Numbered from the stretch's first letter, positions 9,132 through 18,834 are shown. The stretch is DNA of 64,000 nt from Campylobacter pinnipediorum subsp. pinnipediorum (GCF_002021925.1 NZ_CP012546.1:1116001-1180000); one strand, 5' to 3'. The notes: generated by a model not told the origin, from the sequence alone. A program made the numbers and translations.

Positions 9132-9614
9132 ATGAATGTCGCTATTGTTATGTATGATAAGATGAATTTACTTAGTTTTTCAAATGTGCTTAGTTTTTTG
9201 CACTCTTTTGATGATATAAATATCAAAACTTGTGCTTTCAAGCAAGAGATAAAAGATGAATTTGGAGTGAGAATACATCCTGATGTATATGCAGAAAGTA
9301 TATATGGAGCTGACGTCATCATAATACCAGATGGAATTGGAGCCCTTACACTTCGCTATGATGAGATTTTTTTATCTTGGATAAAATCAGCTTCTAAGAC
9401 AAAGCTAAAAATAGGACTAAACTTAGGAACACTGATACTTGCCGGTGCTGGTTTTTTACAAAACAAAGAAGCCAGCATAAGGGGTGGATACAAAAATGCA
9501 TTAAGTGAGTATTGTAAAGTAAGTGATTTAAAAGCCTTGCAAAGCGAAGATATAATAAGTGCTAGCGAATGGGCGGATGAGATAAAAGATAAGCTATACG
9601 AAATTTTTAAATAA
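9132..9614 (+). CDS. DJ-1/PfpI-like protein lacking the nucleophilic cysteine
   Basis: 160 residues with the DJ-1/PfpI flavodoxin-like layout: MNVAIVMYD at the start, ADVIIIPDGIGAL in the middle, and a nucleophile-elbow helix LNLGTLILAGAGFL. In active relatives the elbow reads roughly VCTGALLLAAAGLL; here the cysteine position is Asn97. Hence it is probably not a protease, glyoxalase or deglycase of the usual kind. It follows dapD by 30 bases and has an AAAAGGT ribosome site, so it may be co-transcribed. Function unknown. Confidence 0.75.
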   Translation: MNVAIVMYDKMNLLSFSNVLSFLHSFDDINIKTCAFKQEIKDEFGVRIHPDVYAESIYGADVIIIPDGIGALTLRYDEIFLSWIKSASKTKLKIGLNLGTLILAGAGFLQNKEASIRGGYKNALSEYCKVSDLKALQSEDIISASEWADEIKDKLYEIFK

Positions 9615-10124
9615 TTTTTAGTTGTATTAGATAAAACTATGTTTATTTTTAGCAATTTCAACTTATAAATTTATTTTATATACTTCTAATCGTTTTTTTA
9701 TATATTAATACTTGTATGATTTTCTTACAATATTTATAAAATTCTTCATTTTTAAATCATACTTTTATAAATTATAAAAAAATTATTATCACATAAAAAG
9801 CCTATTTTTTTGTGGTGTTAAGTATCAAAATATACTTTGGATTTTGATTTTTTAACAAGTAATAATAGAAAAAAGTCCAAATATCAAAAACCACCAAACG
9901 ACAAAGAAATTATCAAATCTTATTTTAATTCATTTGTATTAGTAGTATTTTAAAGACTATCACATATCTTTAAAAGAAGGATTAATAACTTAGTTAAAAT
10001 CAAATACTAAATCCTTAATCCAAACAAAGGCATTCACTAGTATTCACTTTTTAAGACATAAATTGCAAATTATATATTTTTGAAGATTTTAAGTTTAAGC
10101 GAGTAACTACTCAATGTCATAATT
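9615..10124. other. gene-free region between convergent genes
   Basis: About 510 bases, very AT-rich, between the end of the DJ-1-like gene and the end of the flagellar chaperone operon. I found weak inverted repeats only (for example AAGTAT/ATACTT near 9820-9837 and AAGGATT/AATCCTT near 9976-10018). No tRNA, conserved ORF or strong terminator is evident. Confidence 0.5.
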
Positions 10125-10349
10125 TTATTTCGTATATCGTTTAACATTTTGAAGTTTTTTTATCTCGCCCTCTAATGAAATTTGCTCTTGTTTAAAAATT
10201 TCACGAACCTCTAAAATAAGACTAGAAGCTTCATTTAACTCATCTAAGTTTTTAAAGTTATCTTTATCAAACTCAGATATAAGTTTTATCAAAGTATCTA
10301 TGTCTTTATTTAAAAATGAAATTTTAAAACTCTTGAGCCAATCATTCAT
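10125..10349 (-). CDS. small flagellar-operon protein downstream of fliS (FliT-like position)
   Basis: A 74-residue charged, helical protein starting MNDWLKSFKI. A start nine codons further upstream (10376) is possible, but the ATG at 10349 is preferred because a strong GGAGAGAGGT ribosome site lies about 8 bases before it and it leaves only an 8-base overlap with fliS. The sequence is predicted coiled-coil without signal peptide. Its place after fliD-fliS corresponds to that of the FliT export chaperone in enteric bacteria, and a small unannotated gene follows fliS in C. jejuni. The chaperone role is inference. Confidence 0.7.
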   Translation of the reverse strand: MNDWLKSFKISFLNKDIDTLIKLISEFDKDNFKNLDELNEASSLILEVREIFKQEQISLEGEIKKLQNVKRYTK

Positions 10350-10722
10350 CGCTTGTAACCTCTCTCCAAGCCTCATTTAGTTGTTTAACAACATTTGTTA
10401 TCTCATTTAAAATTTCAACATCATTTTTTATATTAGCCATTGCTAAAAGCTGAATTTGGCGAGTATAAAGCCCACTTAGATAGTGAGCCACATCGCCTTG
10501 AGAATAATCAAGAGAGTTTAAAAGCTCAACAAAGATGGCATTTGCTCTATTTATATAATACACTTTTTGCTCAAAATCGCCAGCCTCTATGGCTTTTTTT
10601 GTTCTAAAAATAAAACGCAATATTCCATCATAAAGCATTTGTATAAGCTTTGTTGGAGATTCTATACCTCCAACACTTGATTGTGCGTATGCTGCATAAG
10701 CTAGATTGCTGTTTGTAGCCAT
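10342..10722 (-). CDS. fliS: flagellin export chaperone FliS
   Basis: 126-residue helical-bundle chaperone that binds the C-terminus of flagellin and prevents early polymerisation. The N-terminal segment AYAAYAQSSVGGIESPTKL followed by IQMLYDGIL is the standard FliS signature (tyrosine-rich start and LYDGI). It lies 8 bases after fliD and overlaps the next small gene, so it is part of the flaG-fliD-fliS operon. Confidence 0.93.
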   Translation of the reverse strand: MATNSNLAYAAYAQSSVGGIESPTKLIQMLYDGILRFIFRTKKAIEAGDFEQKVYYINRANAIFVELLNSLDYSQGDVAHYLSGLYTRQIQLLAMANIKNDVEILNEITNVVKQLNEAWREVTSDE

Positions 10723-10730
10723 TTTTACCT

Positions 10731-12578
10731 CTATTTTTTATTTATTTCAAAATCTATCATTGTTTTTAGTGTAGAAAACTGATTTTCCAAAGCCGTTATT
10801 TGCTGTGCATACAAAGCCCATCTCTCTCTCATTGTATCATACTTTTGATTTAAAGAGTTTTCTATCTTCTCTTTTTCATCACTTAGCTTTTTACTCTCTT
10901 CATTAAGTCTATTTTCATAAATACTCAAAGAACCATCTTTGCCGACTAACTCATCTAATTTAGTATTTAGTCTAGAAAACAAACCAACAACTTTAGTTTC
11001 ACTAGCTGTAAGCGAAGTCTCACTCATACCTAATTTTTTAAGTTTTTCGGCATTTCCAGTTATGTTTATAGGTGTTCCATCATCTGTTTTTAAAACAATG
11101 CTTTTTTTATCGATACTTAAACTAGCATAAACGCCATCTATCTTTGCTTGTTTTATAGCAGTAATTAAAGCTAGTGCATTATCTTCTTGTGAATCACTAG
11201 CTTTTGTTTCTAGCTTTATAGAGATATCATTTATTTTTAGATCTTCTTTATCTAAAGTAATCTCTCCATCTTGAACTTGAGTATTTGCACTATAAGCTAG
11301 TTCTCCATACTTTGTATATCCAACAAAGAAGTTTCTTACATCCTCTACACTACTTTGAAGTTTGTCGTTTAGTTTCTTACTATCAAGATGTAAAACACCT
11401 TTTTCATCAAATGTTATACCATATTGGTCTAAACTTTTTCCCTCCGAGTTTTGGCTTGAAAATATTCTATTTAAGCTAGAACGTATAGTTGTGATATCAT
11501 TTACACCTTGAAATGCACCAGAATCGCCGGTCTTATCATCATAGCCTGTTGTTATATTTAAATTTGCGATAAGGGTATTGTAAGATGAAACCATATTTTC
11601 TAAGTTTTTGGCTATATCTTCTGTATCTTCAACAACAGCAAAGCTAGAAACACCAGTCTCTTTTAAATTTATAGTAACACCAGTGCGTAAATCATCAATG
11701 GTATTTTTATCTCTTACAACTTCCAAACCATTGTAGTCAAAAATAGCATTTTGTGCTGTTGTAAGTCTATTTTTTTCAAGATTTGTTATTTTAGTAGTCT
11801 TTCCATCTTCTCCATCGACCTCCTCTGCCTGATTATCATCCCAACCAAGAGTCTTTAATATGCCATCTGTTATAGGTGTTCTTTGTGATGTAGCTGTCTC
11901 AGGTGATGTGCTTGGTTTTGCTTTTTCTGTTGCTTTTTCTGTTGTTTTGTCTCCATAAGAAAATGAAATTTTATTATCAGCTCCAACTCTTTTTGATTGC
12001 AATACTAGTTGATATGGATTTTCACCACCTACTTTTATTATCCTAGCCTGGACATCAAAACCAGCTGTTTTATTTATACTATCTGCCACATCTTGTAGTG
12101 TCGCACCTTTGGCTACTTCTATCTTGTAAGAAACACCTCTTATTTCAAGATTAAAACTAGTATCAGAATCAACATTCAAAGAACTTGCCGAGTCTTTAAA
12201 TCTTGAAGATTGAAAGCTATCCTTTTGTGCTACTTGTTTTACATTAAGATTTAAATCTTGGATATTAACACCAGGAACAACACTAACAGAAGCGCTAGAA
12301 CCTGATGAGTTTACCTTTCTTTTAAAGTATAATGCTTCATTGTTTAACTCTTTAAAACTGGCGTTTACATTATCCATAAGAGTCATTAAAGCAGATAATT
12401 CTTGTTTTTGAAATGAATTATCTTCTACTTTTTTCTTTATAGGATCTACCTGTGCTCTACTATCAGCTGCTTTTAATTTTCCTATTAGTTCATCATTTAA
12501 AGCAGCGCTACCTCTACTCCCAAGACCCATAATCCCTTTTGTGTTTGTTGTGCTTGAAACTGAATCAGTTGTTGGCAT
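10731..12578 (-). CDS. fliD: flagellar filament cap protein FliD (hook-associated protein 2)
   Basis: 615 residues. It caps the filament and guides flagellin insertion. The N-terminus (GLGSRGSAALNDELIGKLKAAD) and the C-terminal coiled coil ending in RWALYAQQITALENQFSTLKTMI are the conserved D0/D1 oligomerisation helices of FliD; the central part is variable and Ser/Thr/Lys-rich as expected of surface-exposed domains. It is 2 bases downstream of flaG and 8 upstream of fliS. Confidence 0.92.
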   Translation of the reverse strand: MPTTDSVSSTTNTKGIMGLGSRGSAALNDELIGKLKAADSRAQVDPIKKKVEDNSFQKQELSALMTLMDNVNASFKELNNEALYFKRKVNSSGSSASVSVVPGVNIQDLNLNVKQVAQKDSFQSSRFKDSASSLNVDSDTSFNLEIRGVSYKIEVAKGATLQDVADSINKTAGFDVQARIIKVGGENPYQLVLQSKRVGADNKISFSYGDKTTEKATEKAKPSTSPETATSQRTPITDGILKTLGWDDNQAEEVDGEDGKTTKITNLEKNRLTTAQNAIFDYNGLEVVRDKNTIDDLRTGVTINLKETGVSSFAVVEDTEDIAKNLENMVSSYNTLIANLNITTGYDDKTGDSGAFQGVNDITTIRSSLNRIFSSQNSEGKSLDQYGITFDEKGVLHLDSKKLNDKLQSSVEDVRNFFVGYTKYGELAYSANTQVQDGEITLDKEDLKINDISIKLETKASDSQEDNALALITAIKQAKIDGVYASLSIDKKSIVLKTDDGTPINITGNAEKLKKLGMSETSLTASETKVVGLFSRLNTKLDELVGKDGSLSIYENRLNEESKKLSDEKEKIENSLNQKYDTMRERWALYAQQITALENQFSTLKTMIDFEINKK

Positions 12579-12580
12579 TT

Positions 12581-12973
12581 TTAACTCTCCTTGTCAAAAA
12601 GCAAACCTATGCTTTCTTTAAAATATCTTGCTATCCTTAACGCTTCTTTCGTAGGCAACTCTCTGATAACAGCTCCCGTATCAGCCTCTCTTACTTGAAC
12701 AACCATAGTGCTTTCTTCTGCATTGTAGCTAAATCTAATATTTGTATTTAGTTGTTGCATTTGAAAATTTAGCTCAGTTGTTATATCTTTAAGTTTTTTA
12801 TCCATTTCGCCAGAAGAAAGCTTATCAAGTTTATCTGGCTCATTGTTTTTATCTACTAAATTCTTTTGAATTTTAACACTCTCAACTTCTCTTGTTTGAG
12901 TATTGTGATTTGACTTTATTGATACTGAAGTATCTAGCTGTTGAGCTGCAGCTTTGAAAATTTCCATTTTCAC
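12581..12973 (-). CDS. flaG: flagellar protein FlaG
   Basis: 130-residue FlaG-family protein. The conserved C-terminal half is recognisable: LNFQMQQLNTNIRFSYN, VVQVREADTGAVIRELPT and EALRIARYFKESIG. FlaG affects filament length and is made with FliD in epsilonproteobacteria. An AAGGAGTG ribosome site precedes the ATG and a sigma28-type promoter lies about 40 bases upstream, so this is the first gene of the flaG-fliD-fliS operon. Confidence 0.92.
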   Translation of the reverse strand: MKMEIFKAAAQQLDTSVSIKSNHNTQTREVESVKIQKNLVDKNNEPDKLDKLSSGEMDKKLKDITTELNFQMQQLNTNIRFSYNAEESTMVVQVREADTGAVIRELPTKEALRIARYFKESIGLLFDKES

Positions 12974-13010
12974 TCCTTGAAAATATCATTAATTAATAAC
13001 TATACTTTTA

Positions 13011-13037
13011 AAATCGGTAAAAAATCATTTTTCTTTA
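13011..13037 (-). promoter_or_regulatory. sigma28 (FliA) promoter of flaG-fliD-fliS
   Basis: On the minus strand TAAAG at 13037-13033 is followed, with the 17-base gap of the sigma28 consensus between TAAA and CGAT, by ACCGATTTT (CGATTT at 13016-13011). This matches the Campylobacter late flagellar class and fits the genes downstream. Confidence 0.75.
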
Positions 13038-13089
13038 GGCTATTTAAATTTAAATTTGATAAAATGACAAAAATTATATAAGGACTTGT

Positions 13090-13428
13090 ATGAAAATTTC
13101 ATTTGAATGCGAATGCATTATACTGCAAAAAACTATGTTTTTGTTTTGTAGTGAGTATGTAAGTGAGCGATTTGAATGCGATTTTATAGTATCTGATAAA
13201 AAAATTCAAACAAAAAAACCGCTATTTTTAATAGGCACTGAAAATCATCATATAAACTTACCATTTACAAAAAAAGCACTTATAAACACTCTTAAAGAAT
13301 TTTACTCCGCTATACAAGTTCAAAACATCACAAAAAACCAAACAACAGATACTTTTGAAGAAAAACTAGATATACTTTTAAATAATTTCAAACAAGATAT
13401 TGTTAAACTTATAAACGAATCAAAATAA
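13090..13428 (+). CDS. hypothetical protein (112 aa)
   Basis: A 112-residue cytoplasmic protein, divergent from flaG, with an ATAAGGACTTGT ribosome site before the ATG. It has four cysteines in the first third (in FECECIILQ, LFCSEY and RFECDF), a basic middle and a helical C-terminus. I do not recognise a family. It lies 37 bases before rsmD and is probably in the same transcript. Confidence 0.6.
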   Translation: MKISFECECIILQKTMFLFCSEYVSERFECDFIVSDKKIQTKKPLFLIGTENHHINLPFTKKALINTLKEFYSAIQVQNITKNQTTDTFEEKLDILLNNFKQDIVKLINESK

Positions 13429-13465
13429 TAGCTATTAAATAAAAAATACAACAAGGTGTCAAAAA

Positions 13466-14035
13466 ATGTCAAAAATTTTTACAACCATATCTAGTGGAAA
13501 ATTTAAAGGAAAAAAACTTGAACTACCTAGCCTAAAAACAACTAGAAGCACAAAAAGCATAGTAAAAGAGTCATTTTTCAATAGTGTGAGATATGAGTTA
13601 AGACCATTGGTTTTTATAGAAGGCTTTGGCGGAAGTGGTGTTATGGCATGTGAAGCTTTTAGTAATGGAGTAAAAAACGCATTAGCTATAGAGATAGATA
13701 ACGAAGCCTTTAAGCTAACACAAAAAAACCTAAACTCCATAGATAATACAAATCTAAAAGCCATAAAAGGAGATAGTTTTAAGCTACTTCCTGACATCAT
13801 AAATAAAAGCTCGGATAAGGTTTTATTATATCTTGATCCACCTTTTGATTTTAGAGATGGCTTTAAGGATATTTATAACGATCTTATCGATCTAATATCA
13901 AGTCTAAATAAACAAAATATATATATGATAGTTTTTGAGCATTCGAGTGATTTTAAATTTGAAGAAAGCTTGGCAACTTTCAAACTAATAAAAACAAAAA
14001 AATTTGGAGCTACTACGCTTAGTTATTTTATATAA
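13466..14035 (+). CDS. rsmD: 16S rRNA (guanine(966)-N2)-methyltransferase RsmD
   Basis: 189-residue Rossmann-fold methyltransferase. N-terminal SGKFKGKKLELP and TRSTKSIVKESFFN segments are typical of RsmD, followed by the SAM loop GFGGSGVMACEAFS and the catalytic DPPF at about residue 124. It methylates G966 in helix 31 of 16S rRNA. It ends at a hairpin that serves as a shared terminator with the convergent autotransporter gene. Confidence 0.88.
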   Translation: MSKIFTTISSGKFKGKKLELPSLKTTRSTKSIVKESFFNSVRYELRPLVFIEGFGGSGVMACEAFSNGVKNALAIEIDNEAFKLTQKNLNSIDNTNLKAIKGDSFKLLPDIINKSSDKVLLYLDPPFDFRDGFKDIYNDLIDLISSLNKQNIYMIVFEHSSDFKFEESLATFKLIKTKKFGATTLSYFI

Positions 14036-14060
14036 AACAACCCCTAAAAGGGGTCGTTTA
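14036..14060. terminator. bidirectional terminator between rsmD and the autotransporter
   Basis: ACCCCT AAA AGGGGT forms a 6-bp GC-rich stem, extended by AAC/GTT outside a mismatch. T-rich tails follow on both strands (TCGTTTATTT on plus; TTGTTTTATAT on minus). Confidence 0.75.
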
Positions 14061-14068
14061 TTTAACAA

Positions 14069-15835
14069 TTAAAACTTATAAGAAAGTCCTACTGTTCCAT
14101 TGTAGTATTTTGATTCTGATTTAGCTTTTACGCCAAAGTTTATATTTGTAGATAGATTATCAGTTAGTCTCATCTCTGCACCTGTTTTAAGTGTAAAGAA
14201 TGTGTTTTTATCTTTTTTAGATGCATATTTGATATTTTCTGTTGAGTTTACAAATGCTAGCTGTGTATCTTTCATACTTTTACGTAACTCTTTTTGGATA
14301 CCTGGAGTTATATATAAGAAGTTACCATTTGCTATGTATTTTCTAAACTCTACTGCTGCTTTAGCTGATAGTGTTTTTACAGTAGTTCCTTTAAAGCTTA
14401 CAGGAACTTTACCAGTTTCTTTAAAGCCTTTAGTACTTACATGGCTATACTCTAAACCAATCATTGGTTTCATAAAAGAGTTATTGTTTATATCAAATAT
14501 ATAACCATAATCAATACTTGCATCGAAGAAATTAGTATCGTATTTACCATTAGCATCAAAGTCTGGATCTATAACTTTTCTATCTAGTTTGTTTTTACCT
14601 TTACCATAAGATACTTTAGCATCTATTTCGTTTTGTTCTATATACATTCTAGTATAAGCACCAAAGTGATAGTTGTCTGATTTGGTTGTTAGCATTTTAC
14701 TTGATGATTTAGCATTAGTATATCCAGCATATCCACCAATTATCATATTATCAAATGCCTGATCATAACCTAACATAAATCCATAAGTATTTGTATTTGC
14801 TTGAGATTTTAATTTAGCTTTACCGCCCATGATATTTCCCCATAGGTTGCTGTCATAGTTAAATCTATTTGTATACTCTTTTACTACACTTGAAAGAGTA
14901 TCTCCGTTATCTGCAAATTTATTATCACTTAGATTTTTTATAGCATAAGCTAAAGCTAGATCATCGTTTAATGGATTGCTTAGTTTAGCAAGTCTTGAGT
15001 TTGTAGCTAATCCAGTATTTGATATGATAGCATCTATCGTATCGATATGATTAAAGCCACTGGTAATATCTTCTAAAGATTTATTTATCATTTTACCCAA
15101 CATAGCTATCTCTTCAGAATCCTCGTATTCTGCAATAATATCAGAAAGTTTATTTTTATCATCTTTGATATTAAATAAAGATGATACTGTTTGAGCTTCA
15201 TTTTTATTTAATCCATTTGCTGTTACTATAGCTTCAGCTAAAAGCTTTTTATCTGCATTTTTAAATCCATCATTTTTTAAAGCTTCTTTTGTATACTTAT
15301 CTGCAATTTCTTTTGCTTGCTTGTTTACAAATTCTTGTAGTTTTAAATATACAGATTCATCTAATGGTTTATTTTTTTCTTTATATTTTTTTAAAATATC
15401 TTTCTCTATTACAGGTTTATTTTTATCTAACTTAGCTATTTTTTTACCATTAAGGTAAACTCCTTTTTTGCCATTATCTTGTATAATAGCAAAAAGACAA
15501 TTATTTGTTTTATCTTTATCACAAGTATCTTGACCATTTTTAGGTATAGAAACACCTTTTTTGTCTTTGTTGATCACATCAAAATATTCAACTAATTTAG
15601 TAATATGGCTATGTAGTTCTTTAAGGGATGGAACATCGTCTTTGTTGAGAGAATCATAACGATCTAAATAAAACTTAGTAACTTTTGATAAACTATCTTT
15701 AAAAGCTTTAATCTCTTTAACAATATTATCTTTTGCATCTTTTATATTAAGATAATCTTGTTTCTCGTCCGCAAAAGCACCTGTGGCGATGATAGCACCT
15801 AATAATGTGCAACATGCAATCTTTGAAATTTTCAT
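14069..15835 (-). CDS. autotransporter with C-terminal beta-barrel (paralogue 1)
   Basis: 588 residues from the ATG at 15835, chosen because AAAAGGAG precedes it and it begins a clear signal peptide (MKISKIACCTLLGAIIATGAFA); an upstream in-frame ATG at 15895 would disrupt this. The passenger, about residues 25-320, is lysine-rich and helical rather than a beta-helix, with only two cysteines. From about residue 325 a type V autotransporter barrel follows (NLWGNIMGGK, TYGFMLGYDQAF, ending GLSYKF with terminal Phe). The next gene upstream is a paralogue with near-identical signal peptide and similar barrel. Likely a surface-displayed or secreted protein; ligand unknown. Confidence 0.85.
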   Translation of the reverse strand: MKISKIACCTLLGAIIATGAFADEKQDYLNIKDAKDNIVKEIKAFKDSLSKVTKFYLDRYDSLNKDDVPSLKELHSHITKLVEYFDVINKDKKGVSIPKNGQDTCDKDKTNNCLFAIIQDNGKKGVYLNGKKIAKLDKNKPVIEKDILKKYKEKNKPLDESVYLKLQEFVNKQAKEIADKYTKEALKNDGFKNADKKLLAEAIVTANGLNKNEAQTVSSLFNIKDDKNKLSDIIAEYEDSEEIAMLGKMINKSLEDITSGFNHIDTIDAIISNTGLATNSRLAKLSNPLNDDLALAYAIKNLSDNKFADNGDTLSSVVKEYTNRFNYDSNLWGNIMGGKAKLKSQANTNTYGFMLGYDQAFDNMIIGGYAGYTNAKSSSKMLTTKSDNYHFGAYTRMYIEQNEIDAKVSYGKGKNKLDRKVIDPDFDANGKYDTNFFDASIDYGYIFDINNNSFMKPMIGLEYSHVSTKGFKETGKVPVSFKGTTVKTLSAKAAVEFRKYIANGNFLYITPGIQKELRKSMKDTQLAFVNSTENIKYASKKDKNTFFTLKTGAEMRLTDNLSTNINFGVKAKSESKYYNGTVGLSYKF

Positions 15836-15986
15836 TTTTTCTCCTTTTATATAAATTATATCTATATTTAATATACAAATAGATATAAAATCCATATTTT
15901 AGCCCTTTATATATTAAAATAAGCTAAATATTTGATAGAAATTTGTATGTTTTATAAGATTAGTGTTGTTTATGTGTATGTGTGAT

Positions 15987-16015
15987 AACCACAACCCTTG
16001 GTTAGAGTTGTGGTT
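15987..16015 (-). terminator. inverted repeat between the two autotransporter genes
   Basis: AACCACAAC and GTTGTGGTT form a perfect 9-bp stem with an 11-base loop, 17 bases downstream of the second autotransporter gene. It lacks a good uridine tail, so it may terminate weakly or stabilise the transcript. Confidence 0.5.
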
Positions 16016-16032
16016 GTAGTTTAGTTGTGTTC

Positions 16033-18738
16033 TTAGAACTTATATTTAAGTCCTACAGTTCCATCAAAGTATTGTTGTTTTGATTTAGCTTTTACACCAA
16101 AGTTAACATTTGTAGATAAAGCATCTGTTAGTTTTAATTCCGCACCTGTTTTAAGTGTAACAAATCTTCCTTTTTTATCATCTGCTTTTAGTTTGATATC
16201 TTTGTTTGAACCTATAAATCTAGCTACAGGATCTTTTACATCTTTATATACTTCTGCTTCAAATCCTGGAGTTATGTATAGGTAGTTTCCATTGTCTACA
16301 TATTTTCTAAATTCTAAACCTAGTTTAGCATTTAAAGATTTTGAAGTAACACCATTAAATGATAATGGTAAATCTCCAGTTTCTTTGAAAGCTTTTGATT
16401 TAGAGTGAGAATAATCAAGTCCTACTAATGGTTTTACAAATAAGCTATCACTTAGATTCATTACATAACCATAATCAACTGCAAATGATGCATATGTAGT
16501 ATCATATTTACCATCTTGGGTTAGCTTTCTATCTTCAAGCATAACATTTCTTTGAATTTTGTTTTTAGCTTTACCAAATGATACTCTTGTATCTATTTCG
16601 CTATTGTCTATATATGTTCTAGCATATAGACCAAATTGATAGTTGCTTGCTTTTGTGTTGATTAGGCTAGAATCAGCTTTTGATTTAGCAAGAGTCATAT
16701 ATCCACCTACTATTGTATTATCAAATGCTCTATCATAACCTATACTAAAGCCATGTAGTTCTGGATTAGAACTATCTTTTACTTTACCTTTTGCACCTAT
16801 AACGTTTGCCCATATATTGTTATCATTGTTAAATCTATCTGTATATGATTTTATTATAGATGATACACTATCACCATTATCAGCAAATTTATCATTGCTT
16901 AGTTTATTTATAGCAGATGCTAATGCTAAGTCTTCATTAAATGGATTGCTTAGTTTAGCAAGTCTTGTTGCAGTCGATAGTTGGCTACTAAAGTTAACCA
17001 TATCTAGATTAGATACTTTACCTATTTCGTTTGTTGCTGATTGGATTGAGGTTTCGTTGGCTTTTATAACTTTTAGCAAAAATTCTTTATCAAATAACGA
17101 TACAGTAGCTAAAGCTTTTACATTAGAATCTGTTATATCGGCTAAAGATGAAATTATATTTTTAGCTACTGATGATAAAGAGTTTTTAGGGTTTTTTATA
17201 ATAGCATCAACTCTTAAAGATACACTATCGCGATATGCTTGTAGTGCTACTTCAAATGCTTGTTGTGCATCTACTACTGTTTTGATTTTATTGTTACCAT
17301 TATTGCCATTAAATACTTCTAAGGCTTTTTCTACTTTTTTTTCTAATTCACTTGCTTTTTTGTTAGAATAATCATTATCAGCTATAACAACACCAGCTGC
17401 TTTTGCTTTTGCTAGTGCCTCATCAAATGCTTTTTTCTTTGCTGCATCTTGCTGCTTTTCATCATATCCATTTGCATCATGTTCCAAAATATATTTAATT
17501 TCTTTTAAGGCTCTTTTTTGCTCTGCAAGTTTTTTAGGATCTGCATTTAGGATTATTTTTTTATCTTGTGAATTATTGTTTGTTTCTACTTGTTTTTTAA
17601 AGTTATTAGCATCGCCTTCTTTTTCTTCAAGAGCTTTTACTAATTCTCTTTTTTTTTCTTCTCTTGTCTTGTGAAGATCTTCAGTTAATTTACTATTTTC
17701 ATTAAAATCAAATAATAGATCTTTTATAAGTAGAGCTTGAACTGCTTCATTTACTTTTTTATCTTCTTCAAATTTCTTAGCAATATTATCAAATTTGTCT
17801 ATATCCAAAGCTTCTTTTACTTCACTACCTTCAGAAATCTTACTAAGGTCTTGTTTATCTGCTTTTAGTTTCACTCCAGCATCCATAAGGACTTTAGCTG
17901 CGGCTTTTGCATCTTCTAGTGGTATACCATCGATACTTAATGTTGCTACAGCTTCAAAAAGTGCTTTTGCATGTTTTGCATCTTTGATAGTTATCTTTAC
18001 ATTGGTATTAGAATTATTTTGACCTAAGGTAAGCTCATGGTTAGTGCCTAAAGCATCTGCGGTTTCTTTTAGCTCTCTAGGTAGGTCTTTAAGTATTGAG
18101 TTTAGAGCATTAGTATCTTTTTCGGAAAATCTATCCGCTTCATTATTAAGCTTATTAAGATATATAATCTCTTTTTGAATAACAAAATTTTTTCTTGCTT
18201 TAACAGCTTCATCAAATTTTTTAATAAAGCCATCTATAAGACCCTCTACAATTTTTTTATTACCATCTGCAAATAATTTTTTAAAATCTCCTGCTGTTGC
18301 TTTATTAATCTTTGCATCTAAAGCAAAATTTTTAGCAAAACCATTAATTTTAATTTCTAAACTAGCTCCTCCTCTTTTAAGAACAACCTCATTTCGATTT
18401 GCATCAGTATACTTTATATAACGTTTACCACCGCCATATTTAATATCTCCTATATGGCTCAGGTTTGTTCTAGCTTCACTAATTTTACTCATTATTTCAA
18501 ATATCTTAGCTGAATTACCTTCTTTGTGGTTATCTGGATCATAAGTTTTAAGATCACTTATGTATTGTTTGAGATTTTCTAATTGGGTTTTAAATACCTC
18601 TTCTGCTTTTTGGGATTTTTCTAGCTTTGTTTTTTCTTCATTATATTTAGTTATCTCAGCATTTGCATCCTTTGCAAATGCACCTGTAACTATAATAGCA
18701 CCTAATAATGTAGCGCACGCAATCTTTGAAATTTTCAT
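16033..18738 (-). CDS. autotransporter with long coiled-coil passenger (paralogue 2)
   Basis: 901 residues starting MKISKIACATLLGAIIVTGAFA, the same signal peptide as the neighbouring paralogue apart from a few substitutions, with an AAAAGGAG ribosome site. The passenger (about residues 25-630) is highly charged, rich in Lys, Glu and Ala, and predicted helical or coiled-coil, including a KKREL / ALEEKEGD stretch. The barrel begins near residue 640 (NIWANVIGAKGKV, LHGFSIGYDRAF) and ends GLKYKF. The two genes share barrel and leader but not passenger, as expected from duplication followed by passenger replacement. Probable adhesin or other surface factor. Confidence 0.85.
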   Translation of the reverse strand: MKISKIACATLLGAIIVTGAFAKDANAEITKYNEEKTKLEKSQKAEEVFKTQLENLKQYISDLKTYDPDNHKEGNSAKIFEIMSKISEARTNLSHIGDIKYGGGKRYIKYTDANRNEVVLKRGGASLEIKINGFAKNFALDAKINKATAGDFKKLFADGNKKIVEGLIDGFIKKFDEAVKARKNFVIQKEIIYLNKLNNEADRFSEKDTNALNSILKDLPRELKETADALGTNHELTLGQNNSNTNVKITIKDAKHAKALFEAVATLSIDGIPLEDAKAAAKVLMDAGVKLKADKQDLSKISEGSEVKEALDIDKFDNIAKKFEEDKKVNEAVQALLIKDLLFDFNENSKLTEDLHKTREEKKRELVKALEEKEGDANNFKKQVETNNNSQDKKIILNADPKKLAEQKRALKEIKYILEHDANGYDEKQQDAAKKKAFDEALAKAKAAGVVIADNDYSNKKASELEKKVEKALEVFNGNNGNNKIKTVVDAQQAFEVALQAYRDSVSLRVDAIIKNPKNSLSSVAKNIISSLADITDSNVKALATVSLFDKEFLLKVIKANETSIQSATNEIGKVSNLDMVNFSSQLSTATRLAKLSNPFNEDLALASAINKLSNDKFADNGDSVSSIIKSYTDRFNNDNNIWANVIGAKGKVKDSSNPELHGFSIGYDRAFDNTIVGGYMTLAKSKADSSLINTKASNYQFGLYARTYIDNSEIDTRVSFGKAKNKIQRNVMLEDRKLTQDGKYDTTYASFAVDYGYVMNLSDSLFVKPLVGLDYSHSKSKAFKETGDLPLSFNGVTSKSLNAKLGLEFRKYVDNGNYLYITPGFEAEVYKDVKDPVARFIGSNKDIKLKADDKKGRFVTLKTGAELKLTDALSTNVNFGVKAKSKQQYFDGTVGLKYKF

Positions 18739-18834
18739 TTCTTCTCCTTTTAAAAGTTAAAATTAAGTAAATATTTTACTTTTTGATACATTAAATTTAA
18801 CTTAAATGTTATTTTAACTGTTTATTTTCAAAGA

